64,000 nt of DNA, from NCBI GenBank assembly GCA_043819345.1, contig JBDREX010000010.1, positions 1 to 64,000 on the forward strand, in the 5' to 3' direction. Positions 15,265 through 24,700 of this stretch are shown here, in pieces. This DNA comes from CAYRDK01 sp043819345 (GTDB taxonomy: Bacteria; Omnitrophota; Gorgyraeia; Velamenicoccales; Velamenicoccaceae). Under the pieces are notes generated by a model that was not told the origin of the DNA, searched no databases, and saw only the letters and a list, made by a program, of their open reading frames with translations. Numbering within the stretch: the stretch's first letter is position 1; the number at the start of each line of letters is the position of its first letter. Position numbers and translations under genes: made by a program.

Positions 15265-15741
15265 TTAACGATTAATATCCAGAATCTTGTATTTCAATAA
15301 CCCGGCAGGAACATTAATTTCAACAATAGTGCCTACCTTATGCCCGATCAAGGCTTTTCCAATAGGAGATTCAATGGAAATCTTATTTTGCGCATAATCC
15401 GCTTCCGGTGGAGAAACAAGCAAATAATCCATCTCTTCCTCCGTGTCTTCATCTCGCAATTTAACCTGAGCGCCTACATAAACCTTGTCTTTAGGAATAT
15501 TCTCGTTCTCAATAATTCTGGAACGCGAAAGCTTATCGTTTAATTCAGCAATTCTTTTTTCCAAATGCGCTTGCGCTTCCCGAGCAGCATCATATTCTGC
15601 GTTTTCCGATAAATCACCCAATAAGCGTGCTTTTTCAAGCTGCCTGGCTACTTCTCTGCGCTTTACCGTCTTCAGATGCTCCAAATCAGCCTGAAGTTTT
15701 TCATAACCTTTTTGTGTTAAAAAAATCTCATGTCCTGCCAT
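15265..15741 (-). CDS. greA: transcription elongation factor GreA
   Basis: GreA rescues backtracked RNA polymerase by stimulating transcript cleavage. The N-terminal coiled coil shows the acidic tip LLGDLSENAEYDAAREAQ (Asp and Glu at the tip are the active residues), and the C-terminal FKBP-like domain ends with PIGKALIGHKVGTIVEI. Three ATG codons are close together; the ribosome site GGAGGGG lies best for the ATG at 15741 (158 residues). A 35-nt hairpin (15764-15798) stands just upstream and may influence expression. Confidence 0.95.
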   Translation of the reverse strand: MAGHEIFLTQKGYEKLQADLEHLKTVKRREVARQLEKARLLGDLSENAEYDAAREAQAHLEKRIAELNDKLSRSRIIENENIPKDKVYVGAQVKLRDEDTEEEMDYLLVSPPEADYAQNKISIESPIGKALIGHKVGTIVEINVPAGLLKYKILDINR

Positions 15742-15763
15742 CATCCCCTCCATAGTCCTATAA

Positions 15764-15798
15764 CCTCTGTTTAAAAAAACGATTTTTTCAAACAGAGG
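15764..15798 (-). other. 35-nt hairpin in front of greA
   Basis: CCTCTGTTT (15764-15772) and AAACAGAGG (15790-15798) pair perfectly, and the enclosed A-run and T-run extend the stem, leaving a tiny CG-centred loop. It lies between the stop of the OmpA-like gene and the greA ribosome site. There is no terminal U-run on either side, so it is not a standard terminator; it could be an mRNA-processing or attenuation element. Confidence 0.6.
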
Positions 15799-15810
15799 AT
15801 CATATGTTAT

Positions 15811-16494
15811 TTAAGAATTGTTATTTGTGGATTTTGAATCTCTCGGTGAAACAATTATTTCAATCCGACGGTTGGCTTTGCGGCCTTCTTTTGTCATATT
15901 CGCCTGTCTGGGCCTATACTGGCCAAATCCCGCGGCCGAAAGCCGTAAAGGATCAGCGTAATCTTTCTCATCAAGATATTTAAGCACGCTTAAAGCACGC
16001 GCAAACGAAAAATCCCAATCTGATTTCCATTCAAAAACAGCAAGAGATTGATTGTCCGTGTGGCCTTCAATAAATATGTAGTTAGAAAAAAAGTTTTCCT
16101 TAAGAATTAAACCGACCGTATCTAAAAATGCCTTTCCTTCGTCGCTTAATAGATCTGACCCCGAAATAAAAAGTTTTTCCGATGAAACAATAATAACAAG
16201 CCCGCGGTCAGTAATTTCAAAATCTACATCACCTTTTACGGCATCATCCGTCAAATTTCTGCGAAGAACGTCCATAACATCCAGGAACTTTTGAGAGTCC
16301 AGTGTTTGGGTCTTTTGAAAAAGGCTAACTTCATTTTTCAAATCCTGATTTTGTTTCTTCAGGCTCTCCACTGTAAATGTGGCCTTGGCCAACTCCTCTT
16401 TTATGCATTTAATAGTCGCGTCCTGGCCGCCCGTAGCACATCCGGCTATCAAAAATAAACCCACTGTTAAAACAGCACTATATAATCGCATCAT
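15811..16494 (-). CDS. OmpA/MotB-type peptidoglycan-binding lipoprotein
   Basis: A 227-residue protein with a lipoprotein signal (LIAGC, about residue 19), a coiled-coil spacer (about 30-65), and a C-terminal OmpA-like domain. The peptidoglycan-binding pattern is visible as FIEGHTDN, SFARALSVLKYL, AAGFGQYRP and NRRIEIIV. It probably tethers the envelope to the wall. It overlaps the preceding gene by 4 bp (ATGA). The context does not show flagellar genes, so a stator role (MotB) is unlikely. Confidence 0.87.
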   Translation of the reverse strand: MMRLYSAVLTVGLFLIAGCATGGQDATIKCIKEELAKATFTVESLKKQNQDLKNEVSLFQKTQTLDSQKFLDVMDVLRRNLTDDAVKGDVDFEITDRGLVIIVSSEKLFISGSDLLSDEGKAFLDTVGLILKENFFSNYIFIEGHTDNQSLAVFEWKSDWDFSFARALSVLKYLDEKDYADPLRLSAAGFGQYRPRQANMTKEGRKANRRIEIIVSPRDSKSTNNNS

Positions 16495-16931
16495 CGCCTT
16501 CCGGATGTATCTTCTGTTATTCTTTTCATAGCCGCGTCTTCATAAAACCTCTTATAAGACGAAAGTTCCTTCTTGCCAAAACGCCCACAGACAATCTCTT
16601 CAACAGCCTGCAATTTTAATCTTAAGAAAAGATAAGCAGAATTCATCTGTCCGTCTTCCTTAAATTTCAATTTTTGCGCGTCACTATCTTTGCCAAAAAT
16701 ATACTCCTGCCATTCCTGTAAAAATGTATGCAACCCATCTGAAGCATCCGGCTTAAGACGTTTTACCGATTTTTTAAGCTTCTTGTAAATCTCATTATCA
16801 ATGTCAAGCTGTGTAAATTTACGATCAATCTTGTCTAATTCATCACGTATCGTCTTATAAAGCCAAAAAAGATACCTCTTTTCAAGAGACAACGCGTCTT
16901 CCTGGCTCATTTTAAGAGCATTTTTTGCCAT
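16491..16931 (-). CDS. conserved hypothetical helical protein
   Basis: A 146-residue, charged, mostly helical soluble protein. It has no signal peptide, no membrane segment and no motif I recognise. It overlaps the OmpA-like lipoprotein gene by 4 bp and therefore is probably translated with it, which hints at a cytoplasmic partner or regulator in the same process; this is only inference from position. Confidence 0.6.
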   Translation of the reverse strand: MAKNALKMSQEDALSLEKRYLFWLYKTIRDELDKIDRKFTQLDIDNEIYKKLKKSVKRLKPDASDGLHTFLQEWQEYIFGKDSDAQKLKFKEDGQMNSAYLFLRLKLQAVEEIVCGRFGKKELSSYKRFYEDAAMKRITEDTSGRR

Positions 16932-16999
16932 AAGTATAAACCTTTCTTTCTCTATTTATAGTCCAAATAAATGAAATTATCAACAGCTTCTTTTGCCAG

Positions 17000-17899
17000 T
17001 TAAAACGTGGTGATATTCTTAAAATGTTTCATCCTTGTTTCCACATTCTGCCTGGTAACCTTGCTCGTTTTTTCAACACCAAAACCCTCAACATTAAAAG
17101 AAGCCATAATCGTTCCATATGTGATAGCTTTTTTAATAGCCTTGGCGTCAATTTTTTTCACTTTGGTTAAATACCCCATAAAGCCTCCGGCAAATGTATC
17201 CCCTGCGCCCGTAGGGTCAACAATCTTTTCAACAGGAAATGCCGGCAAAGAAAAAATAGTATTGTCATAATACACCAAAACACCATGCTCCCCCTTCTTA
17301 ACCACAACAATAGGAGCCCCCATCTTGTGCAACTTTTTAGCAGCTTTTATCAGATTAGTTTCCCCTGACAAAGAACGCGCTTCCGCGTCATTGGCAACAA
17401 AGATATGAATCTTCTTTAGAAGCTTCACCAAAGACGCTCTCTTATGGTCTATCCAATAATTCATACTATCTAACCCAATAAGGCGAGGCTTATGCATCAT
17501 ACTGAGAAGGTGGCATTGAATATCCGGATCCACATTGGCCAAAAAAATGTTTTCAATAGACCTTTGATGATCAGCAATTTGAGGCCTAAAAACAGACAAG
17601 ACACCCAGCTGCGTATTTAACGTCAAGGCCGCGTTTAGATCACCGCTATACTCCCCTTCCCAGCGAAACGTCTTGCCATCTTCAATCACAAGAGATGTCA
17701 GGTTGACGCCTTTTTTCTTTAAAAAATTGATATGTTTTGCCGGAAAATCTTTGCCTACTATGGCGACAAGGTTTACCTGCGTAAAAAACGACGCGCTCAT
17801 AGAAAAATGAACCGCTGAACCCCCTAGCATTTCATGACGTTTACCGCGAGGCGTTTTTACCGTATCCAACGCTGTTGTCCCTAAAACAATAATACTCAC
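17000..17899 (-). CDS. PfkB-family sugar/nucleoside kinase
   Basis: A 299-residue ribokinase-fold kinase. The N-terminal substrate motif GGSAVHFSMSASFF (residues 26-39) and the C-terminal DPTGAGDTFAGGF (228-240), with the catalytic base Asp234 and anion hole, are intact. The substrate (adenosine, ribose, fructose derivative or other) cannot be decided from motif alone; the N-terminal AVHFS resembles adenosine/ribokinase-like members. The start is GTG with a strong GGGGAGG ribosome site. It stands alone; the next upstream gap is filled by an inverted repeat element. Confidence 0.85.
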   Translation of the reverse strand: MSIIVLGTTALDTVKTPRGKRHEMLGGSAVHFSMSASFFTQVNLVAIVGKDFPAKHINFLKKKGVNLTSLVIEDGKTFRWEGEYSGDLNAALTLNTQLGVLSVFRPQIADHQRSIENIFLANVDPDIQCHLLSMMHKPRLIGLDSMNYWIDHKRASLVKLLKKIHIFVANDAEARSLSGETNLIKAAKKLHKMGAPIVVVKKGEHGVLVYYDNTIFSLPAFPVEKIVDPTGAGDTFAGGFMGYLTKVKKIDAKAIKKAITYGTIMASFNVEGFGVEKTSKVTRQNVETRMKHFKNITTF

Positions 17900-17930
17900 T
17901 TAAACCTCCCCTTTTGAAACAATACAATCC

Positions 17931-18072
17931 TTTAATTTAAATCCGAAATCCGAATATCAAAACTCGAAACAATAGCACGTTCTAAGGTTTAAAAAAATAT
18001 AAAAGCAAAAAGTTTAAAACATTTAAAAGATTCGATTTTGTTTCGTATTTCGTACTTTGAGTTTCGGATTTT
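17931..18072. repeat. degenerate ATCCGAAA-type repeat with inverted arms
   Basis: The left arm (17931-17973) reiterates ATCCGAAA and ACTCGAAAC words; the right arm (18029-18072) is made of the same words in the opposite direction (TTCGTATTTCG, GAGTTTCGGATTTT). The 55-bp middle is very AT-rich. It forms an imperfect long inverted repeat between the PfkB and SemiSWEET-like genes. Confidence 0.65.
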
Positions 18073-18095
18073 CTAATTTAAGCTTCTTAAATTAG
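18073..18095 (-). terminator. 10-bp perfect hairpin after the SemiSWEET-like gene
   Basis: CTAATTTAAG (18073-18082) and CTTAAATTAG (18086-18095) pair completely around a 3-nt loop, two bases after the stop codon of the minus-strand gene. It is AT-rich and lacks a following U-run, so termination is possible but not certain. Confidence 0.45.
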
Positions 18096-18097
18096 AA

Positions 18098-18367
18098 TCA
18101 TCCCTTCCTAAATCTCACAACATCCACCATCACAATCGAAAAAAGAACAATGTTCATAAAACTAAAAGTCTTGAAGACAACATCCTTTGATAAAATGGCT
18201 GACGGAAACATCAGAATAAGGCAAGTCCATACTCCGACAGCCCAATGCAGGCTAATATCCATACTAGAACGGCGTTTACGAATCTTATGAATCAAAGGAA
18301 GGTTCCAAAGCGGCAGCACAATTGCCGCGACCAATCCAACAGTCTCAATCATTTTAACATTGCCCAT
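18098..18367 (-). CDS. SemiSWEET/PQ-loop small transporter-like protein
   Basis: An 89-residue protein with three predicted membrane helices and the PQ-loop-like sequence LPLWNLPLIHKIRKRRSSMD after helix 1. This size and order fit bacterial SemiSWEETs, which dimerise to carry sugars across the inner membrane. The substrate is unknown. The open frame begins with TTG at 18388, but the ATG at 18367 is the most plausible start; another ATG lies at 18352. A strongly folded 69-nt segment lies immediately upstream. Confidence 0.7.
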   Translation of the reverse strand: MGNVKMIETVGLVAAIVLPLWNLPLIHKIRKRRSSMDISLHWAVGVWTCLILMFPSAILSKDVVFKTFSFMNIVLFSIVMVDVVRFRKG

Positions 18368-18389
18368 AATAAGTTTTTTTCCCTGCAAT

Positions 18390-18458
18390 GTTAACCCCGA
18401 AGTGCGCTTGAAAATTATCCGAAGTGAGAATTTTCATGCGATTGCACAAGGGGTCAAC
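18390..18458 (-). other. structured leader upstream of the SemiSWEET-like gene
   Basis: Two nested stems: outer GTTAACCCC (18390-18398) with GGGGTCAAC (18450-18458), inner GAAAATT (18410-18416) with AATTTTC (18429-18435), extended by CGC/GCG. There is no U-run, so it is not a simple terminator of the ykgJ-like gene. It ends about 20 bases before the start codon and could be a cis-regulatory RNA or a palindromic insertion. Confidence 0.5.
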
Positions 18459-18486
18459 GCTTATTCCTATACATTGCCCTTATACT

Positions 18487-18870
18487 TTAACTACTTCTTC
18501 GTTTTTTTCTCTTGTTCCTTTTATGTGCCTTGGGGTGGTGGCAAAGATGCTTATAGTAAGGCGCCACTTTGCCATCTTCAAAAGGAAATTCAGAACAATA
18601 ACGCGGCCTAACTTCATAAATCCGGCAACGCATATTATCGTCCTGGAAAATACATCGTCTATTTTTTAGAACTGTTGAAAACACATACCCGGAAGGGCTT
18701 CTCTTATCACGCCCAACATAATCAAACCAGGGCCTGGGAATATCCAGATCCAATTTTAAAATTCGCGCGACTTCAAAAAGATCTGCTTCAACCCCCTGAC
18801 GACAGCACGACCCCTGGTAACATTCTTTACAAACCTCTAGATTTGGCTTATGAAGCAATTTCTTTTTCAT
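18487..18870 (-). CDS. YkgJ-family cysteine cluster protein
   Basis: A 127-residue member of the YkgJ/UPF0153 family, defined by an eight-cysteine cluster thought to bind zinc or iron. Visible cysteines: CKECYQGSCCRQG near the N-terminus, CIFQDDNMRCRIYEVRPRYC in the middle, and HLCHH near the end. The last 15 residues are very basic (KRNKRKKRRSS). The biochemical role of the family is not known. An AAGGAG motif abuts the ATG. Confidence 0.82.
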   Translation of the reverse strand: MKKKLLHKPNLEVCKECYQGSCCRQGVEADLFEVARILKLDLDIPRPWFDYVGRDKRSPSGYVFSTVLKNRRCIFQDDNMRCRIYEVRPRYCSEFPFEDGKVAPYYKHLCHHPKAHKRNKRKKRRSS

Positions 18871-18951
18871 CTCCTTTTTCGCTTCCTTTCTCTTCTCTTA
18901 CAAATCCTGACTTTTTTTAACCCAACAACGTTTTTTACCAATTGTTAAATT

Positions 18952-19060
18952 CCCGCCTACCGGCAGACAGACTTCGTCGGGCTTATACCCTCCTCAGAAT
19001 GACGGCAAGAAACGCGGATTAGCTAGTTTAATCCATAACCCACAAACTCGTCAACCCGCG
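18952..19060. repeat. dispersed GC-rich dyad plus CAACCCGC-type repeat
   Basis: CCCGCCTACCGGCAGACAG followed by ACTTCGTCGGG (18952-18981) is a palindrome-like element related in wording to 33770-33788; CCTCAGAATGACG follows. Bases 19031-19060 carry CACAAACTCGTCAACCCGCG words as at 5640 and at the window end. The gap 18871-19107 has no convincing gene. Confidence 0.5.
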
Positions 19061-19107
19061 AACCAATCTTTGCTTTAACTCTCTGACACTCTATATCTTT
19101 GACACCA

Positions 19108-21180
19108 TTATTCTTCTGCCATCTTTTCAACCATGCCATTAAGCTGTTCTTGCAAATATCTCTTATTGCTTTCCGGCAATAGATTAGACAGCTTATCTTT
19201 AAATTCATTTTTTAGCCAAAGCACCCGAGGACTATCCACATAGGATGAAATTTTAAAAGGAAACACAACGTTTGCTTCAGAATGCTTAATATATTTGAGA
19301 ATCTTGCTAAACTGCTTGGACTCATTTAATAAATCCGTTGCCAGGCTAACAGACAAATCTCCATCTATCTTATCATAGGCAATAATCCTGGCATCTAAAA
19401 TCGCATTAACCTTAGAAGAAAATAACCTCACTTTAGCAGCATAATCGCCTTTGCCTCCAGCAAAAGCCATCACGAGCTTATCAAAAACAACTTTCTTCAG
19501 AGAAACAACGCCAAGAAAATTTGCGACAGAATTTAAAAGAGGGTTTTCTTCAATAGACCCATCTACGATAGAAAACTTGCCCTTAAACATCTGCGCCTGC
19601 TCGCTATCAAAATCAACTTTTCCAGAAAGGTATCCCGACAAAAAAGAATCCTCTTCTTTTGCCCCCTCAAACACCCGCATTAAATCAACGTGATTTACAA
19701 GTGCCCTGCCTTTTGCCAATAAAACCTGATTGCCAGGGAAAACCCTAAAATCTCCCAACAATTCTCCTCCATAACAGATAGCCTTCAAATCATTAAATGC
19801 GATACCGTCATCTACCATACTCATCCATGAAGATACGCTTTCTAAAATCATATCTCTGGAGAAAGCCTTTACATCCGTTACCATCTCCAACGGTTGAATA
19901 TCTAGGCTGGCATCAATTTCTTCAGCACTAAACAATAATCTTTTTTTCTGTGAAAAACGAAAACTTTTCATCACGAGTGCCAGCTTATTAAAGGTCTTTT
20001 TTGAAGCATAACAAAAATCCATATCAAGATCACCGTCAAAATTCTGGCCCTTCCAGATACCGTCAAGATTCAACACAAAATTATTCGAAATATCGGCGTC
20101 ATTGGCCGTAAAAAGCTTCAAAAGAATATGAGGGTGATCTTCAAAAAAACAATCAAGCTGCGAACAGAACTGAATACCATTGAAACGCAGACAAAAATCT
20201 TTAGTCGTCAATTGACTTTTTGAAAAAATAAAAGAACCATTAACTTTTTCTAAAGAAACCGTATCAAAAAGAACAAACTGGGCATTCATAAGCTTGCCGG
20301 AAAATGATACATCCAATGCGGCAGCAGGCCCCATAACATTCAACGTTCCATCAAAAAGGCCGCGCGAACTCAAATTACCATTATTAAAGAAAGATAAGTT
20401 ATCAAGCATCACATTGGATAAGCTCAGAGAAAAAGAAACATCCGCCTGTTTCTTGTAATCTTTGATCTGGCCTTCTCCAAAAAACCTTAAAGCAGAATTG
20501 CTGAATTCACACCGTGAAATAACGAGGTCATCGTTTTGAGACTCCATCTCAACAGCGTAATCAAACGAATCAGAATAATCATCATTATTAAAAATCTCAA
20601 TGGTGGAAACCCCTGGAATATGCAATTGTTTTAAAACAACCTTCCCGCGCGAAATAAAAAATTTCTGCTTAATAAAAGACAAATAGCCTGATAAATCCAC
20701 TTCCATAGCCTCGTCAAGCCAAATGCTACGCCCTTTAAAATGAACCGTTTCAAAGAAATCCAAAACCTGGGGAACCGTCTTTACCGCCCCGTTCTCTTCT
20801 TGAGCTAATAATTTTGCGGCCGTCCCTAATGACACCTTTAAGCGGGCCGCTTCTATGCTTTTTATACTGATCTTGTGCTGTACTAAGGACAAAATATCAA
20901 AACCCACATCAAGATGGTCGGACTCCAAAAAGACATCACCTGACTGTTCACACTCAAGCCCCTTGATGAACAATCCCTTAAATGGATTAAAACAAACAAA
21001 CTTGACACTCAGGCTAATACCCTGCGTCTCCTTTAAGACAGCACTGACTTCTTTTATTTTCTTATAAAGTAAAAAGGACAGAACCGAACTAACAAGAATA
21101 ATAAGTGCGCAAAGGCCGGAAAATATCAGCAGAATAACCTGCCTGCGCTTATGGGGTAAGCTCAATGAAATCTTTGTCAT
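19108..21180 (-). CDS. AsmA-like envelope protein, second copy
   Basis: A 690-residue protein with an N-terminal membrane anchor (about residues 14-36) after a basic stretch, then a long beta-rich periplasmic region. The pattern ISLSVKFVCFNPFKGLFIKGL resembles the AsmA-type N-terminus of the 2331 gene (LLHGLIIHGL), and FSIVDGSIEENPLLNSVANFLG is typical of the AsmA C-terminal region. A role in lipid transport or outer-membrane homeostasis is inferred. Its first codons overlap the BamD-like gene by 32 bp, which suggests joint expression with outer-membrane assembly. Confidence 0.72.
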   Translation of the reverse strand: MTKISLSLPHKRRQVILLIFSGLCALIILVSSVLSFLLYKKIKEVSAVLKETQGISLSVKFVCFNPFKGLFIKGLECEQSGDVFLESDHLDVGFDILSLVQHKISIKSIEAARLKVSLGTAAKLLAQEENGAVKTVPQVLDFFETVHFKGRSIWLDEAMEVDLSGYLSFIKQKFFISRGKVVLKQLHIPGVSTIEIFNNDDYSDSFDYAVEMESQNDDLVISRCEFSNSALRFFGEGQIKDYKKQADVSFSLSLSNVMLDNLSFFNNGNLSSRGLFDGTLNVMGPAAALDVSFSGKLMNAQFVLFDTVSLEKVNGSFIFSKSQLTTKDFCLRFNGIQFCSQLDCFFEDHPHILLKLFTANDADISNNFVLNLDGIWKGQNFDGDLDMDFCYASKKTFNKLALVMKSFRFSQKKRLLFSAEEIDASLDIQPLEMVTDVKAFSRDMILESVSSWMSMVDDGIAFNDLKAICYGGELLGDFRVFPGNQVLLAKGRALVNHVDLMRVFEGAKEEDSFLSGYLSGKVDFDSEQAQMFKGKFSIVDGSIEENPLLNSVANFLGVVSLKKVVFDKLVMAFAGGKGDYAAKVRLFSSKVNAILDARIIAYDKIDGDLSVSLATDLLNESKQFSKILKYIKHSEANVVFPFKISSYVDSPRVLWLKNEFKDKLSNLLPESNKRYLQEQLNGMVEKMAEE

Positions 21181-21700
21181 TACGAAAAACCTTAATCTTG
21201 TCTATGTAATCGTAAACAAGATAAGAATTTGAAAAAATAGATTGGTAAGAACGTGGAGACTTTTTGTCATAGAAAATCAAAAAAAGTGGTTCTGAAAAAA
21301 GCTCTCTTCTTATTTCTCTGATGAGGACATCCTGCTGCGCATTCGCAACATCCTCTTTCTTGAAATTAGTAATAATCTTATAAACAATCAGCTTAGCAAA
21401 AACAACACCCTTATCGTCCGGATAGCGGCGGATATAGTTAGAAAGCACATTAATCGCATTATAATAATCGCCGTTATCAAAATAATACTCGCCAATAGCA
21501 AAAGCGGCTTTTGGCGCGTAAGGGGATTCCGGATATTCTTTAAGAATATTTTTAAGGTTGAGTATAGCAAAGTAAGGCCGGTCTTGATGAATATCATCAA
21601 TACTCATCCGATACCACTCGCCAGACTGAGTAAAAGTAGCACACCCTGCCAAAAAAAGAAGATATAAGAATAAAGAAAACGAGGTAATTTTATTTTTCAT
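21149..21700 (-). CDS. BamD-like outer-membrane lipoprotein
   Basis: A lipoprotein (lipobox FLAGC, Cys about residue 20) with TPR-like repeats; the segment YFAILNLKNILKEYPESPYAPKAAFAIGEYYF followed by YNAINVLSNYIRRYPDD is typical of BamD/YfiO, the scaffold lipoprotein of the BAM complex. At 183 residues it is shorter than Escherichia coli BamD (about 245), so only part of the TPR array is kept; a generic tol-pal-type TPR lipoprotein is the alternative. The open frame includes an ATG at 21706, but the promoter spacing favours ATG 21700. (Motif shown in two parts; residues 44-75 and 80-97.). Confidence 0.7.
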   Translation of the reverse strand: MKNKITSFSLFLYLLFLAGCATFTQSGEWYRMSIDDIHQDRPYFAILNLKNILKEYPESPYAPKAAFAIGEYYFDNGDYYNAINVLSNYIRRYPDDKGVVFAKLIVYKIITNFKKEDVANAQQDVLIREIRRELFSEPLFLIFYDKKSPRSYQSIFSNSYLVYDYIDKIKVFRNDKDFIELTP

Positions 21701-21708
21701 TGTCATTA

Positions 21709-21737
21709 ATTATACATCGTTTAAAAATATGGCACAA
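21709..21737 (-). promoter_or_regulatory. promoter of the BamD-like gene, leaderless type
   Basis: TTGTGC (21732-21737), 17 bp, perfect TATAAT (21709-21714) on the minus strand. Eight bases separate the -10 box from ATG 21700, the same distance as at the 2331 gene, and no ribosome site exists. Confidence 0.6.
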
Positions 21738-21766
21738 GCTCAATCTTGCTTAAAACAAGCAACTTC

Positions 21767-24700
21767 TTAACCTAATTCAACCTCTATCCTGTCAATCTTG
21801 CCTTCTCTGACCATCGCAGCATAGGGCGACGCTATTTGACAGCCTTCTACCGTTGCCACTTCTCTATCCTGATCATAAATAGCTATCCGCACAGGAGCAA
21901 CGCCTCCTTGTCCAAAAGTGTTCTTTCTCTTGGGATTCCTATAAACGATAAGCGTCTTATTCAGAAAAAGAAAGCCGTAGGAATCTTTTTCAAGAGCCAC
22001 TTCACGCGTACATCCGCAGGAATCAACAAAATCCCTCCGCACGCTTTTCTTTGTGAACAATTTTATAGGTAAGGCCGGCCGTAAACGCAAGCACAAATCT
22101 CCATCCTGGCCCAGGTAAAAAGGCTCTGCGCCAATATTCATCAAAAGCCACATATGAATCAACTCAGCCGTAGAACCACTCAAGCGTGCCACAAATCCTC
22201 TGCCATGCAAAGACGTATCCGGATGAGCACTGGAAGCGATAAAAGATGAATTTTCCAAAATACTGCGCCCATAAACCGCAGGTTTCTGAAAAGGCACCAG
22301 AAGACTGAAAAAATCTTCATAAAATTCATCATAAAGCCCATTTTTCAATATTTCCAAAAGATATTTATACTCCATATGCAGCCAAATAGATTCGTTTTCA
22401 AGCCAGCCAGGCGTAAAGGCCTTTGTCCTGCCAATTTCATAACTCTCCCTTTCTAAAGACGTATTTACTTTATACATTTTTAATTTCTTATCCCAGAGAG
22501 GGCTCTTCTTGACGGCCATAAAAATATTTTTAGCATCAGACGCTTCGCTCCTTAAAGCATGTACAAAGCCTTCCAAAAACAAAGGGAGGCGCTTCTGCTT
22601 AAACTCTTTCGGAATAACAATATGCTGGCCGGCAGGACTTAACGATGAATCATGCTTAACCATCTGATGCGTAAAGTAGGTATAATAGTAGCCGCTGCTA
22701 CGCTCAAAACTCTTAGCAATCCCCGCATTCAGTTTCTTTAAAGCGAGTTCAAAGAAACTAAGGAGCTCTGAAACCGTGATTTGTATAAACTCGCCTTGAA
22801 CACCCCGTCTAACCCGATACCGATACGCTTCTTTAACCGTATTGGAATGATTCCAAAAACTAAAAGCGTCTATGTTCTGCGACAACAACGATTTCATCTC
22901 TTCAAAGAAATCATAAATTTCCAAAACAATAGAAAACTCCTGTTGTGGCGTTATATTCAATTCTAGAATAATCTTCTTCAACAATTCAATAAGGCGTTTA
23001 AGTTCAAAAGTTTCACTGATAGAAGAACCCAATAATCCAGGCAGGCCGTTCAACGAGTCATACCAATTAGGCTTTTCTGCTTCCATTTCAATACCAACAC
23101 CCGATGGATCAAGTGTGGCCAGTTTATTAACTATGAGGCATATAAATTTACCAATCAAAGTTGTCGTCAAAATCTCTCCCGCGCCATTATCGCATCGGAC
23201 CTTGTGCTGATCATGATGCCTTTTTTGAATGGACAACAACTTATCTTCATCAGAACATAAAGAGTGATACTGACGAAGCTCACCATTACGCAATACATAA
23301 CGCTCCTGACGAGGCCTGACAAAAACATGTGTATCAAAAAAAGAAAAATCGTTCTTTTCAAACAAAAGCCATTTCATGTGGTCAGGATACAACGATTTAA
23401 AGCTTTCTAAAAGATCCGTATTATAAGTCCAATGATCCGACCAGTACCCTTCTGTATGCGCCGCGTCAACATCGCTTTTAGCAAGGCTCAACAGTGTCGC
23501 GACAAAACTCTCCAGAGAACAAGACATAACAACCTTGTTTTCCATAAGATATTGCAGAATAGAACCAACCGTAAAAGATAAAGAAAGAATGTGTCCTATC
23601 TTATGGGAGTCTTTCTCATGAAAATAGGAAGACAAGCCGCTCTTCTTAAAATCATCTTCAGAAACGACCAATTTTTCTCCTTTAAAAACCAAAGGATTGT
23701 AACCATCCAGCTGAATCAAATTCATAAAATCACAGATATTCTTCTCTTCCAGAGATGGTTCAAAAAAGACATCGCAGCGGCGATTCTGATTTACGTCACG
23801 ATAATTGCCTTCTCCATGAGAAAAATAGGTAGGCAACACACAAAAGCGGTTATAATCCCTCTCCAAATCACCGTGTTTTCTGGAAAAGACATAAACACTT
23901 TTCTTCTTATTCTTCCCTATCGTAAAAGCGGTAGGCAGGCCACCTCTTAAAACGTTGTCCAAAAATGTCTGACGCGCATATAAATCAAAATTATCCGATC
24001 CGCTAACCGTGAAAATCCTATCCATAACACCATCAATCAGCTTCTTGTTTTCCTGTCTCTTTTTATTAATAAAATCCTCATTTAAGCGTCCAATCCCATG
24101 CCTGTTAATATCGTCCACATCAAAAACATGCCCAAGGACAGAAACAAGCTTCCTCTTTGCACCCTTGACCAATTTCGCCTTAACAAATGAAAACCCGCAT
24201 GGTGTTTTATTCCTAGCGACCTGCTTTTCCGAATACGCGAAAGAAGATGATTTCAAAAACGCCTGCGGATAACTAAAATCTGTAATATCCCCAAAAACCT
24301 TAGCAGGATCAACAATAATTTTAGACGAAGAACAACTTCTAGATCCTTCAAAGCTAGCATAAAAATTAGCGCCCTTTATAAAAACCACATGAGCCACATC
24401 TTTCGGATCTGTTGTCAGTTTATAAACAGCTACGCCATTTTTTAATCTTTCTACGGTCATCCACGCTTCAATCGTACGGCTCATCTCCTTCAAGAAAAAA
24501 TTATTAACACCACTTGGCACAACCACACTCAAGCCATCCAGCATCTCTATGTCCAGCGGCTTGTTTGACATACTTTCAACTGTAACTTCTCTAACTAAGG
24601 CGGTAAAAGGTTCGTTGGGCAACGTAAAATAAGATACCTGCGTTCTCAGGCGAGCGGTCAAATTCTCTTCTACAATCATTAATTCATGAGGCCTGATAAT

